Origin: SHLQ01 sp033344795
GTDB taxonomy: Bacteria > Actinomycetota > Acidimicrobiia > Acidimicrobiales > SHLQ01
NCBI GenBank assembly: GCA_033344795.1
Contig: JAWPMS010000001.1
Location: 4,216,001-4,280,000 of the forward strand
Direction of reading: 5' to 3'
DNA: 64,000 nucleotides
Shown here in pieces: positions 7,717 to 16,113 of this stretch. Numbering within the stretch: position 1 is the stretch's first letter; every line of letters begins with the position of its first letter. The notes beneath the pieces are model-generated. The model searched no databases. It was not told where the DNA came from and saw only the letters and a list, made by a program, of their open reading frames with translations. The translations under genes were made by a program, and so were the position numbers.

Positions 7717-8691
7717 GTGACGACAACCCCCCAAACGACCCGATCAGAAACATTTTCGACTCTGTACAGGTCGATCGTTGACAACGTCGAGACGGTCATC
7801 CGTGGCAAACACGATGTCGTGCAACTCGCCGTTCTGGCCTTGATCTCTGAGGGACACGTGCTTCTCGAGGACTCCCCCGGCCTCGGCAAGACAACGTTGG
7901 CGAAAGCGCTCTCGGCAAGTGTCGGCGGTACCAGTGGACGAATTCAGTTCACCCCGGACCTTCTGCCCTCCGATGTGGTCGGCATGTCGATCTGGAATCG
8001 CGGGACCGGCGAATTCGAATTCCGCCCGGGTGCAGTGTTCTCCAACATCGTGCTCGCAGATGAGATCAACCGAGCGTCGCCGAAGACCCAGTCCGCTCTC
8101 CTCGAAGCGATGGCGGAACGACAGGTGACCGTCGACCGGACAACCCATCAACTCGCTGGCCCGTTCATGGTCATCGCGACGCAGAACCCTCTCGATCACG
8201 AGGGCACCTACCCGTTGCCAGAGAGCCAGCTCGATCGCTTCCTCATGAAGTTGTCGCTCGGCTACCCGAACCGTCAGGCCGAGCTCGAAATTCTCGACCA
8301 ACAAGGTGATGGTGCCGGCCACTCGGTCGATGCGCTTCAGCCGGTGATCACGACGTCTGATGTGGCGATGATGACCAACGCATTGGCCTCGGTCCACGTC
8401 GCTCCGGAGCTCAAGAACTACCTGCTCGACATCGCCGCCGCCACGCGTACCCATCCGGGGCTTCGTCTCGGCCTCTCGCCTCGCGCCATTCTCAGCATGC
8501 AGCGCGCAGGACGTGCGCTCGCTGCAGCGTCGGGTCGAGCATTTGTCATTCCCGATGATGTGAAAGCACTGGCCCGACCCGTTCTTGCTCATCGTGTGAT
8601 GTTGACTCCCGAATCACAACTCTCCGGCATACAAGCACCGGCGATCATCGACGACGTCCTTGCAGCGGTGCCGGTTCCGAGCGTCGGCTGA
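7717..8691 (+). CDS. MoxR-family AAA+ ATPase
   Basis: MoxR ATPases are thought to act as chaperones that help assemble or activate partner proteins, usually encoded next to DUF58 and transglutaminase genes, as here. The 324-aa protein has Walker A in DSPGLGKTTLAK (about residues 53-63), Walker B in LADEINRASPKTQSALLEAM, and sensor sequence VIATQNPLDHEGTYPLPESQ. The GTG start at 7717 follows a GAGGGAG Shine-Dalgarno at suitable spacing. The DUF58 gene begins 2 nt after the stop. Confidence 0.96.
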   Translation: MTTTPQTTRSETFSTLYRSIVDNVETVIRGKHDVVQLAVLALISEGHVLLEDSPGLGKTTLAKALSASVGGTSGRIQFTPDLLPSDVVGMSIWNRGTGEFEFRPGAVFSNIVLADEINRASPKTQSALLEAMAERQVTVDRTTHQLAGPFMVIATQNPLDHEGTYPLPESQLDRFLMKLSLGYPNRQAELEILDQQGDGAGHSVDALQPVITTSDVAMMTNALASVHVAPELKNYLLDIAAATRTHPGLRLGLSPRAILSMQRAGRALAAASGRAFVIPDDVKALARPVLAHRVMLTPESQLSGIQAPAIIDDVLAAVPVPSVG

Positions 8692-8693
8692 AC

Positions 8694-9866
8694 ATGCCGA
8701 CACCGCGCGGGTGGGCTTGCTTTTTCTTGGGCGTATTGGCGGTCGTGGCCGGGCGCGTCCTCGGTCTGGTCGAGCTCTATGTCGTCGGCGCCATCCTTCT
8801 TTCGTTGTCGATCCTCGCCGTCGTCGTCGCCGTCATGCGGCCAATTCGCGTTGGCGTTGGGCGTACGGTCGCCCCAGCGCGCCTGCATGTCGGCTCGGTT
8901 GGGCGGGTCGAACTTGCGGTGAGAAACGGCAGCACTAAGGCACCGGTCATGCAGCTCACCGACAATGTCGAGGGCACCGCTGGGGCTCAACTCTTCGTGT
9001 CTCCACTCAAACCCGATGAAGTGACTCGCGCGGCGTACAAGCTTCCGACCGAACGGCGCGGAATTGTGCGCGTTGGTCCGGTCGACTTCGTGGCACACGA
9101 CCCGTTCGGACTGGCGGTGAGACGCTTCACGGCCCCGAGCGTCGGCCAGCTCGTGGTGTACCCAGAGGTGGTGGCCCTTCCCGCGGCGCCTCCCTCACCA
9201 GCTACCGAGCGTCGATCGATGTCGGACACGCCGGAGTTCTTGGGGGGCCGAAGCGAAGAGTTTCATGCGCTCCGTCCGTATGTGCCGGGCGATGACATCC
9301 GCAGAATCAACTGGGCATCGTCGGCACGACATGACGATCTCATCGTCCGCGAAGACGAGGCACCGACCCAGAACCACCTCACCGTGTTGCTCGACAACGC
9401 TGCGCTCAATACCGGTCCGGCGGTGGACAAAGCAGCTTCGGTCGCAGCGTCACTGGTCTCGTCGATGCGCAATCGTTCGGATCCGTTCAGACTGCTGACG
9501 GTCGATGGCCAAGACACGGGCTTTGTCTTGGGCACCGCTGGGGTCGAACAGGCGTTGAGCATCCTGGCCATCGTCGACCATGTGAGTCCAACGCAGACAA
9601 GCGCAGTACCGCTCGACGCTCAGGGTGCCGTGGTCGTCGTGACCACGGCAAGCCCGACGGTTGCTCGATCGGCGCTGGTCTCGTTCGGTCGGATCATGTT
9701 CATCACGCTCGAGCCGAGCGCGTGGGATTCGAGCCTGCCCCCCGTCGGAAGCAGCACGGAGGCGGCTGGTCGAGAGATCCACATTCGACTCGGTTCGTTG
9801 GGAGACCTCGCAAGCGTCTGGAGTCGCTCGATCACGACGCTCATGTCGACAAGCGGTCAGCGATGA
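8694..9866 (+). CDS. DUF58-domain membrane protein
   Basis: This 390-aa protein starts with two closely spaced hydrophobic segments (about residues 6-45), followed by a beta-rich region and the DUF58 domain. The DUF58 signature is clear in EFHALRPYVPGDDIRRINW followed by SARHDDLIVRED. The domain is related to von Willebrand A-type folds and is found with MoxR ATPases in bacterial envelope systems. Its stop codon overlaps the start of a 32-codon ORF as ATGA. Confidence 0.93.
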   Translation: MPTPRGWACFFLGVLAVVAGRVLGLVELYVVGAILLSLSILAVVVAVMRPIRVGVGRTVAPARLHVGSVGRVELAVRNGSTKAPVMQLTDNVEGTAGAQLFVSPLKPDEVTRAAYKLPTERRGIVRVGPVDFVAHDPFGLAVRRFTAPSVGQLVVYPEVVALPAAPPSPATERRSMSDTPEFLGGRSEEFHALRPYVPGDDIRRINWASSARHDDLIVREDEAPTQNHLTVLLDNAALNTGPAVDKAASVAASLVSSMRNRSDPFRLLTVDGQDTGFVLGTAGVEQALSILAIVDHVSPTQTSAVPLDAQGAVVVVTTASPTVARSALVSFGRIMFITLEPSAWDSSLPPVGSSTEAAGREIHIRLGSLGDLASVWSRSITTLMSTSGQR

Positions 9867-9961
9867 AAACAGGCGGTAAGGATTCTCAAAGGATGTCCAA
9901 GCGCGAGCAGACGGAAGCGTTCCAGGGTGTCATCGTGACTGTGGAGGTGCTGTCACCGTGA
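9863..9961 (+). CDS. 32-aa bridging ORF between DUF58 and transglutaminase genes
   Basis: ATG 9863 overlaps the DUF58 stop as ATGA, and its own TGA (9959-9961) overlaps the next gene's GTG as GTGA. It therefore links the two larger genes in a continuous coupled series. The product begins MKTGGKDSQRMSKREQTEAF and ends QGVIVTVEVLSP. It is basic in its first half with no obvious membrane segment. Either it encodes a real small protein or it acts only as a translational coupler. The double 4-nt overlap is the main evidence. Confidence 0.55.
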   Translation: MKTGGKDSQRMSKREQTEAFQGVIVTVEVLSP

Positions 9962-12303
9962 TTACCCGCCGCAACGGTCATGTTCGTCGGATCCCGACAT
10001 CGTCATACGACGTCGCCGCCGAAGTCGCACTCGTGCTCGTCACGTTGGCGGTGATCTTCAGCTTCCGCAGGCTCTTCGCTGACGACTCATTCTTCGTGCC
10101 CGTTGCCGCAGCCGCCGTCTCCGCTCATGTTCTCGCCGCTGCGGTTCGGTGGGCCCGAGGAGGCCTCTTCGTTTCGGGGATCGTCTCGGTCATCGGCCTC
10201 GCCGTGTCGGCAACGCTGTTGTTTCCTCCTACGACGATTCCCGAACCTCGGGGGGTCAGCCGAGAGATCCTCCGAGGATTCGGAACCGACCTCGAGCTCG
10301 CGTGGGAACAGTTTCAAACGGTTGCCTCCCCAGCAGAGGTGACCGCGCCGTTCCTGCTCCTCATCGCAATCGTCATGTGGGTGGTTGCGTTCCTCGCCGA
10401 TTGGGCTGCGTTTCGACTTCGAGCGCCGGCCGAGGCACTGCTCCCCGGCGCTGCCGTGTTCATCTTCGGAGCCTTCTTTGCCGCTGACCAGTCGCGTGTC
10501 TTGACGTCGATGGCCGTCGTCTCTGCGGCACTCCTCTTCGTGTTGTTGCATCGACTCGGCGAAGCGACAACGGCTGGCGCTTGGCTTGGCACGGGCGCTG
10601 CGGAACGCGGACAGGCCGCGATGTTGCGCGTCGGGCTCGCTGCACTCTTCGTCACGCTCGTCGGTGGTGTTTCGCTTGCGCAACTGTTGCCCGGATACAA
10701 CGAACCCGCGATCGTCGATCCGTCCGAGTGGGATGACCCCGAAGAACCGCGAGTCGTGCTCTCGCCGCTCGTCGACATCAGGTCGCGCCTGATCAACCAA
10801 CCCGATGTCGAGGTCTTCACGGTCGAATCCGAGTTGAAGGACTACTGGCGAATCACCTCACTCGACGTCTTCGATGGTCGCATCTGGCGATCACGTGGCT
10901 CGTTCGAGGACGCTGCTGGGCCGCTCGAAACCGACCTTCCCGACGGTACGTCGTTCGAAGCGGTGACGCAGACGTTCGACATCAATCGACTCGGTGAGAT
11001 TTGGTTGCCCGCTGCCTACGAACCAGCCGAGATTCTGTCCTCGCCCGACGACGTCGAGCTCGAGTATGAACCCCAGTCCGGCACGCTCATCGTGAATCGA
11101 GAAACGGCCAACTCCGATGGGTTGGTCTACTCCTTGCTCTCTGCCATCCCGAACCGTGACGTCGCAGCGATCCAAAGTGCCGGAAGTTCGGTTCCGGGCA
11201 ACATCTCCGACCGATACCTGGACCTGCCCGACGACTTCAGTGAGCGGGTTCGCGCTCAAGCCGAGGACATCGTCGTAGCTGCTGGCGCCGAAACGCCATA
11301 CGAGAAGGCCCTCGCACTACAGAACTACTTCCGTGATCCAACGCTGTTCAGCTACAGCCTCGATGTGAGCAAGGGTCACTCGGCTTCGCGAATCGAAGAC
11401 TTCTTGTTCGAAGTCCGCGCCGGATACTGCGAGCAGTTCGCCGGTTCGTATGCCGCCATGGCTCGGTCGATCGGGCTGCCATCTCGTGTGGCCGTCGGAT
11501 TCACCCCTGGCGAGTTCGATCCCGGGATCAACGCCTACCGAGTGAATGGAAAGAACGCACACGCTTGGCCAGAGGTCTGGCTCGACGGCATTGGTTGGTT
11601 GAGGTTCGAACCAACACCGGGTCGAGGCGCACCACGCGACGAGGCCTACACGGGCCAGCCCGAAGATCAAGAGGGCCAGTCACCGGTCGCCCCGGGACCA
11701 ACCACCAGCGTCCCCGACGCGGCTCCCGTCCTCCCACCCAACCGTGGGTTTGACGAGGAAACGACCACCACGCTCGCGCCGCTCTCTGACCGTGCAGAAT
11801 CCGGGATCATCGGTGGAGAACAAGGGGTTTCCGGCCGAACGATCGCCGTGTGGACAGGCGGATTTGTCGGCCTGCTCGCGCTTCTGCTCTTCCCGCTGGG
11901 CTACGGCATGGTTCGAGCGCGGCGGATTCGCCAGGCCGTGGCGCATGATCCACGGCGACGAATCGGACTCGCGTGGTCGGAGTCGAAGTCGGCGCTCGAA
12001 TTGCTCGGCATCAAGACCAACAGCTCCGACACCCCTGCTGAAATCGTGAGCAAGGTGGCGTCGAGCGACCCCGCGTCGGCATCGACGCTGAGCGAGCTCG
12101 CCACCGAGGTCACCAACGTGACGTATTCAGAGGGAACCGTCCAGAGCCATCGAGCAGACATGGCCGAAGCGGTGACCGCGGAACTCGCGACGCGTGCCCG
12201 AGACAAGCGCGGCAAACTCGAGTGGTGGTTGCATCACGCAAGCCCCGTCAACGTCTGGCGCGACAAAGTAGGGACCTGGGGTCACCTACGTTCGCAGAGT
12301 TAA
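9958..12303 (+). CDS. Transglutaminase-like membrane protein (DUF3488/TgpA type)
   Basis: This 781-aa envelope protein has an N-terminal block of several membrane segments (about residues 20-240), an extracytoplasmic transglutaminase-core domain, one further membrane segment near residue 640 and a cytoplasmic tail. The core has the expected catalytic Cys491 in GYCEQFAGSYAAMARS and His535 in NAHAWPEVWLDG, with the following Asp in WLDG. Proteins of this type accompany MoxR and DUF58 proteins. A Pro/Thr-rich linker separates the enzyme domain from the last membrane segment. The GTG start overlaps the preceding small ORF. Confidence 0.94.
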   Translation: MITRRNGHVRRIPTSSYDVAAEVALVLVTLAVIFSFRRLFADDSFFVPVAAAAVSAHVLAAAVRWARGGLFVSGIVSVIGLAVSATLLFPPTTIPEPRGVSREILRGFGTDLELAWEQFQTVASPAEVTAPFLLLIAIVMWVVAFLADWAAFRLRAPAEALLPGAAVFIFGAFFAADQSRVLTSMAVVSAALLFVLLHRLGEATTAGAWLGTGAAERGQAAMLRVGLAALFVTLVGGVSLAQLLPGYNEPAIVDPSEWDDPEEPRVVLSPLVDIRSRLINQPDVEVFTVESELKDYWRITSLDVFDGRIWRSRGSFEDAAGPLETDLPDGTSFEAVTQTFDINRLGEIWLPAAYEPAEILSSPDDVELEYEPQSGTLIVNRETANSDGLVYSLLSAIPNRDVAAIQSAGSSVPGNISDRYLDLPDDFSERVRAQAEDIVVAAGAETPYEKALALQNYFRDPTLFSYSLDVSKGHSASRIEDFLFEVRAGYCEQFAGSYAAMARSIGLPSRVAVGFTPGEFDPGINAYRVNGKNAHAWPEVWLDGIGWLRFEPTPGRGAPRDEAYTGQPEDQEGQSPVAPGPTTSVPDAAPVLPPNRGFDEETTTTLAPLSDRAESGIIGGEQGVSGRTIAVWTGGFVGLLALLLFPLGYGMVRARRIRQAVAHDPRRRIGLAWSESKSALELLGIKTNSSDTPAEIVSKVASSDPASASTLSELATEVTNVTYSEGTVQSHRADMAEAVTAELATRARDKRGKLEWWLHHASPVNVWRDKVGTWGHLRSQS

Positions 12304-12344
12304 CGACTGCGACTCCCGACGGCCCAAGAGCCGCTGGGCGAACT

Positions 12345-12731
12345 TCAGCTGTCTGAGTCTTGATCGTTGAGGCGGTCGCGCATGCGTTGGCCTGCGTCAC
12401 CGAAGTATCCACGCACGGACGAGCCACCGCGAGCGTTGCCGGTTACCTGCTGGAGACCTGCTCGACCGACGCGGCGCAGGTTTTTCTCGCCGTACCACGC
12501 GCTCGCAAGCATGATGAGGAAGCCGACGAACGACAACATGTAGCTGGTCGAAAGCGTGAAGAGCAGCACTGCGAGTCCGACGACGAAGCCGAGGGCCGCG
12601 AGCCGAATGTGCTTGAACCCATGCGAGAACACGGTGGTCGAAGAGACCTCGTGCGCGAGCCCAGGATCCTCTTGATAGAGCTGCTGCTCGATCTGGGTCA
12701 AGATCCGTTGTTCATCCTCGGAAAGGGGCAT
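12345..12731 (-). CDS. DUF3040 membrane protein
   Basis: The start is set at ATG 12731, which gives the family N-terminus MPLSEDEQRILTQIEQQLY and has GAAGGA upstream. The product is 128 aa with two adjacent membrane segments around residues 45-85 and a charged, arginine-rich tail. DUF3040 proteins are small actinobacterial membrane proteins of unknown function, often found near division or polymerase genes. It converges with the transglutaminase gene. Confidence 0.9.
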   Translation of the reverse strand: MPLSEDEQRILTQIEQQLYQEDPGLAHEVSSTTVFSHGFKHIRLAALGFVVGLAVLLFTLSTSYMLSFVGFLIMLASAWYGEKNLRRVGRAGLQQVTGNARGGSSVRGYFGDAGQRMRDRLNDQDSDS

Positions 12732-12844
12732 TCGTACTGTCCTTCGATCAGTCGCTATCGGCCGTCGTGTATCTGTCTTCTCGTAGCCTACCCGGCCACT
12801 CCTACTCAATGTTCTCACACGATGCCCTACGCGACAACGCGCTG

Positions 12845-14197
12845 CTAGGACCCATCGACCTCTTTTTGTGAAATCGAAGGCGAATTGTCGAGCTCGACCA
12901 CTTTTTGGGGATCGATCTCAGGTTCGCTTGCATTCGGGCCCCACTGCTGTTCGCCGCGTCGTTTGACCCGCAGGCTGCCATCGACGGCTGCCGAAGCGGG
13001 TCCGATTGCACCCGCGCCGAACTTGGCTCGAACATCATCGATCAACGCATCAGTGGCATCGTTGCTCGCACTCCTCGCGGCCTGTCCCGATTTTCCGTCG
13101 AGATCGAATGCCAGCTGATGACCATGGTCCTCGCCGAGGTTGGCAACTCCAATTCCGAGGAGCCGCACCCCATCGCCCGTTTCGACGTCGCGCATCAGCT
13201 CTCGCGCCATCCGCAAGAGGTCTGTTGACGAATTGAAACTCTGTGCGGCCGTGACGCGGCGTGTGATCGTCGAAAAGTCTCCGAACCGAACCTTCAACGT
13301 TGCTGTTCGCGCCACCACATTGTTGTCTCTGAGGCGTTGCGCAACGGCGTCGCACTGGCGGACCAGCTCGATATCGAGGAGGGCCGCATCGGTGATGTCG
13401 TGTGCGAAGGTTTCTTCGCTGCTGATCGACTTCGCCTCTCGATCGGATTCGACGGGCCGGTCATCGACGCCGTTCGCCAACGCGTGAAGGTGTTTTCCGC
13501 TTGCGACGCCGATCGAACGCGTCAGGTGATCGAGAGGCAGTGCGGCGAGATCGCCCACGGTCTCGACCCCGAGCGAATCGAGACGTTTGGCAGTCGCCTT
13601 TCCCACACCCCACAGCGCACGCACCGGGAGCGGATGAAGAAAGTTGAGCTCCTCACCGGGTTGGATCTCGAAGATCCCCTTCCCGAAGATGGGCCCCTTC
13701 GGGGAGGCCTTGGGTTTTGCTTGTTCCGAGCCGAGCTTGGCGAGAAACTTGTTCGGGGCGATACCTACCGAGCAGGTCAATCCTTCGTTGTTGAAGATCG
13801 TGAAACGAATGTGTTCTGCGATCGCCATCGCCGAGCCGTGTGATCGAAGGGCGCCAGTCACATCGAGGAAGGCCTCGTCGAGACTGAGTGGTTCGACCGA
13901 CGGCGTGACATCGGCGAAGACCGCCATGACCCGTTTCGACACCTCGCCATAGAGGCCGTGGTCACCCGCGAGAAAGACCGCTTGGGGGCAAAGGCGCTGC
14001 GCCTGCGACGACGGCATCGCGCTGAAGACGCCGAACGCTCGAGCCTCGTACGACGCCGCGGCGACCACTCCGCGCCGTCCGGTTCCGCCGACGACGACCG
14101 GCTGACCGCGCAGCTCAGGGCGGGTGAGCAGCTCAACGGAGACATAGAACGCGTCCATGTCGACGTGGCAGATCGTGCGGTGGGTCGGCTTCTCCAT
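12845..14197 (-). CDS. dinB: DNA polymerase IV (Y-family translesion polymerase)
   Basis: This 450-aa protein performs error-prone lesion bypass. The catalytic carboxylates lie in HVDMDAFYVSVE (Asp13) and SLDEAFLDV. The helix-hairpin-helix region (PVRALWGVGKATAKRLDSLG) and the little-finger domain follow. A roughly 90-residue C-terminal extension rich in charged residues continues past the usual core and has no clear beta-clamp-binding motif that I can identify. No LexA-type site was seen directly upstream. Confidence 0.95.
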   Translation of the reverse strand: MEKPTHRTICHVDMDAFYVSVELLTRPELRGQPVVVGGTGRRGVVAAASYEARAFGVFSAMPSSQAQRLCPQAVFLAGDHGLYGEVSKRVMAVFADVTPSVEPLSLDEAFLDVTGALRSHGSAMAIAEHIRFTIFNNEGLTCSVGIAPNKFLAKLGSEQAKPKASPKGPIFGKGIFEIQPGEELNFLHPLPVRALWGVGKATAKRLDSLGVETVGDLAALPLDHLTRSIGVASGKHLHALANGVDDRPVESDREAKSISSEETFAHDITDAALLDIELVRQCDAVAQRLRDNNVVARTATLKVRFGDFSTITRRVTAAQSFNSSTDLLRMARELMRDVETGDGVRLLGIGVANLGEDHGHQLAFDLDGKSGQAARSASNDATDALIDDVRAKFGAGAIGPASAAVDGSLRVKRRGEQQWGPNASEPEIDPQKVVELDNSPSISQKEVDGS

Positions 14198-14251
14198 TCT
14201 CGGCCAGTCTGCCTCTCCAAATCCGTCATCGGGTGCCAGTAGTGTGAGGCG

Positions 14252-14548
14252 GTGAGCGAGATGAATTCAAACGCCCTTCCCGACGCATCCCCGCCCGTTT
14301 GGGCCCGAGTGCTCGCCGTCTCCTCGATTCTCATCGCCGGAGCGGCGGGCGGTCTCATTGGCTGGTCGGTGATGGATCTGCAGTGCACCGGCGACTGCTC
14401 GACCACCGCAGCGATCTCTGGCGTCGTCGGTGCACTCGTGTGCGCCGTGGGGGTCGCGGTGGTCGCCGTGCTCACGCTTCGGGCGATGTCGGAGTGGCGA
14501 GCCATCGAAAACCGCGACCGGGCCCGCCGAGAACGAGGGCTGTCGTGA
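14252..14548 (+). CDS. Small two-pass membrane protein
   Basis: This 98-aa protein has two hydrophobic segments (about residues 18-42 and 52-76), separated by a loop with two cysteines (DLQCTGDCSTT) that could form a disulfide. It ends in a basic Arg-rich tail. The GTG at 14252 has TAGTGT six bases upstream, fitting a leaderless start; ATG 14261 is an alternative. I do not recognise the family. The inositol-phosphatase-like gene follows within 14 nt, so the two are probably co-transcribed. Confidence 0.72.
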   Translation: MSEMNSNALPDASPPVWARVLAVSSILIAGAAGGLIGWSVMDLQCTGDCSTTAAISGVVGALVCAVGVAVVAVLTLRAMSEWRAIENRDRARRERGLS

Positions 14549-14561
14549 GCGAGAGGCCGAG

Positions 14562-15323
14562 GTGAACGACTACGAAGAACTTCGCTCGATCGCCAACGAA
14601 ATTGCAGAATCGGTGGGCACGGAGGTCGCGGAGCGCCGAAGTGGCGGTTTCGTTTGGTCGACCAAGTCATCCACGTCGGACGTGGTTACCGAGATCGACA
14701 CGTGGGCTGAAGACGAAATCGTTCGTCGGATCACCGAGAAACGACCTCGCGACGGCCTACTCGGCGAAGAAGGCACATCCACGCCAGGCTCGACGGGTGT
14801 CGTGTGGGTGATCGATCCCATCGACGGCACGACCAACTTTCTCTATGACATTCCGGGATACGGAATCTCGATTGGGGTGCAGGTCGACGGCGCAGCCGTC
14901 GCCGGTGCGGTCTTCGATCCGGTCCGCCTCGAGCTGTTCTCGGCAGCTTTGGGCCAAGGTGCAGCACGAAATGGGCAACCGATCAGCCCATCCCCCGCGA
15001 ACGAGCTCTCGACCGCGCTCGTGATCACAGGGTTTTCGTACCAGGCCGAAATGCGTCGCGAACAAGCCCGCATTCTCGAAACGGTGCTTCCCGCAGTGCG
15101 AGACATCCGGCGCCTCGGAGGCGCTGCGCTCGACCTCTGCGCCATTGCGTGCGGCCGTGCCGATGCGTCCTATGAACGCGGTCTTTCTCCCTGGGATTCG
15201 ATCGCTGGCGCCCTGATCGCACGCGAGGCGGGGGCGATCGTCGATGTCGGTGAGCTGACTTGGGCAAGCGCACCTGGAATCGCCGATGCCTTCCAATCGC
15301 TGCTCGAACGCGCTCAGGCGTGA
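14562..15323 (+). CDS. Inositol monophosphatase-family phosphatase
   Basis: This Mg2+-dependent, Li+-sensitive-type phosphatase is about 253 aa, normal for the family. Metal-binding residues are visible in LLGEEGTS, WVIDPIDGTTNF and LSPWDSIAGALIAREAG. Possible substrates are inositol-1-phosphate, histidinol phosphate or another sugar phosphate; sequence alone does not decide. Inositol phosphate use would fit the PimB-like enzyme at 23049-24179. I chose GTG 14562 because an Arg/Gly-rich upstream extension does not resemble the family, and GAGAGGCCGAG precedes the GTG. Confidence 0.9.
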   Translation: MNDYEELRSIANEIAESVGTEVAERRSGGFVWSTKSSTSDVVTEIDTWAEDEIVRRITEKRPRDGLLGEEGTSTPGSTGVVWVIDPIDGTTNFLYDIPGYGISIGVQVDGAAVAGAVFDPVRLELFSAALGQGAARNGQPISPSPANELSTALVITGFSYQAEMRREQARILETVLPAVRDIRRLGGAALDLCAIACGRADASYERGLSPWDSIAGALIAREAGAIVDVGELTWASAPGIADAFQSLLERAQA

Positions 15324-15419
15324 CGCGACCGCAAACGGTACCTGACGAGTTGAGCTTGACCGCCTAGTGTTCGCAGGAGCGGATTGTCCGCCGTGCACTG
15401 AACGAAGGAAGTGAAGGCC

Positions 15420-16100
15420 GTGGGAACTCGTATTCTCACAGTTGAAGACGACGAGCGGATCCGTACCGCGGTGCGGATGGCGCTCGAAGACGAAGGCTGG
15501 GAGGTTGCCGAAGCAGACAACGGCGAGGATGCGCTGTTGAAGTTCGGTCAGCAACCCACCGACGTCGTGCTCATCGACATCATGCTTCCCGGAATCGACG
15601 GCTTCGACGTCTGCCGTTCGATTCGCCGTGTCTCCGATGTGCCCATCGTGATGGTGACCGCTCGCGCCGACACCCATGATGTCGTCGCTGGCCTCGAGGC
15701 GGGCGCGGATGACTACCTCACCAAACCCTTCGCTCCCAAGGAACTCTCGGCGCGGATTCGTGCGCTGCTGCGCAGGTCTCGAAGTGGCACCACGGCCACC
15801 GGCGATCTCAGCTTTGGTGATCTCGAGGTGATCCCAGACCAGGGAATGGTCAAGCGTGCAGGTGAAGAAGTGCACCTGACGAAGACAGAATTCCGCTTGC
15901 TCGTCGAGCTTGCTTCGGCCCCCGGCAAGGTCTTCTCTCGTGAATCGCTTCTCGAAAAGGTCTGGGGTTATGGCTACTTCGGCGACGGCCGCTTGGTCGA
16001 TGTTCACATCCGCCGTCTGCGAACGAAGATCGAGGCCGATCCGGCCGATCCTCAGCACGTGGTGACGGTCCGGGGCCTGGGCTACAAGCTGCAAACCTGA
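15420..16100 (+). CDS. mtrA: OmpR-family response regulator, MtrA-like
   Basis: This has an N-terminal receiver domain with acidic residues VEDD near the start, the phosphoacceptor Asp in VLIDIMLPGIDGFDV (about residue 53) and the conserved Lys in LTKPFAPKEL. A winged-helix DNA-binding domain follows, ending DVHIRRLRTKIEADP and VRGLGYKL. The next two genes are a HAMP histidine kinase and a GerMN lipoprotein, the MtrA-MtrB-LpqB order known from Actinobacteria, where the system controls cell-wall homeostasis and division. GTG 15411 is an alternative start. Confidence 0.93.
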   Translation: MGTRILTVEDDERIRTAVRMALEDEGWEVAEADNGEDALLKFGQQPTDVVLIDIMLPGIDGFDVCRSIRRVSDVPIVMVTARADTHDVVAGLEAGADDYLTKPFAPKELSARIRALLRRSRSGTTATGDLSFGDLEVIPDQGMVKRAGEEVHLTKTEFRLLVELASAPGKVFSRESLLEKVWGYGYFGDGRLVDVHIRRLRTKIEADPADPQHVVTVRGLGYKLQT

Positions 16101-16113
16101 TCGCGGACCCGTC

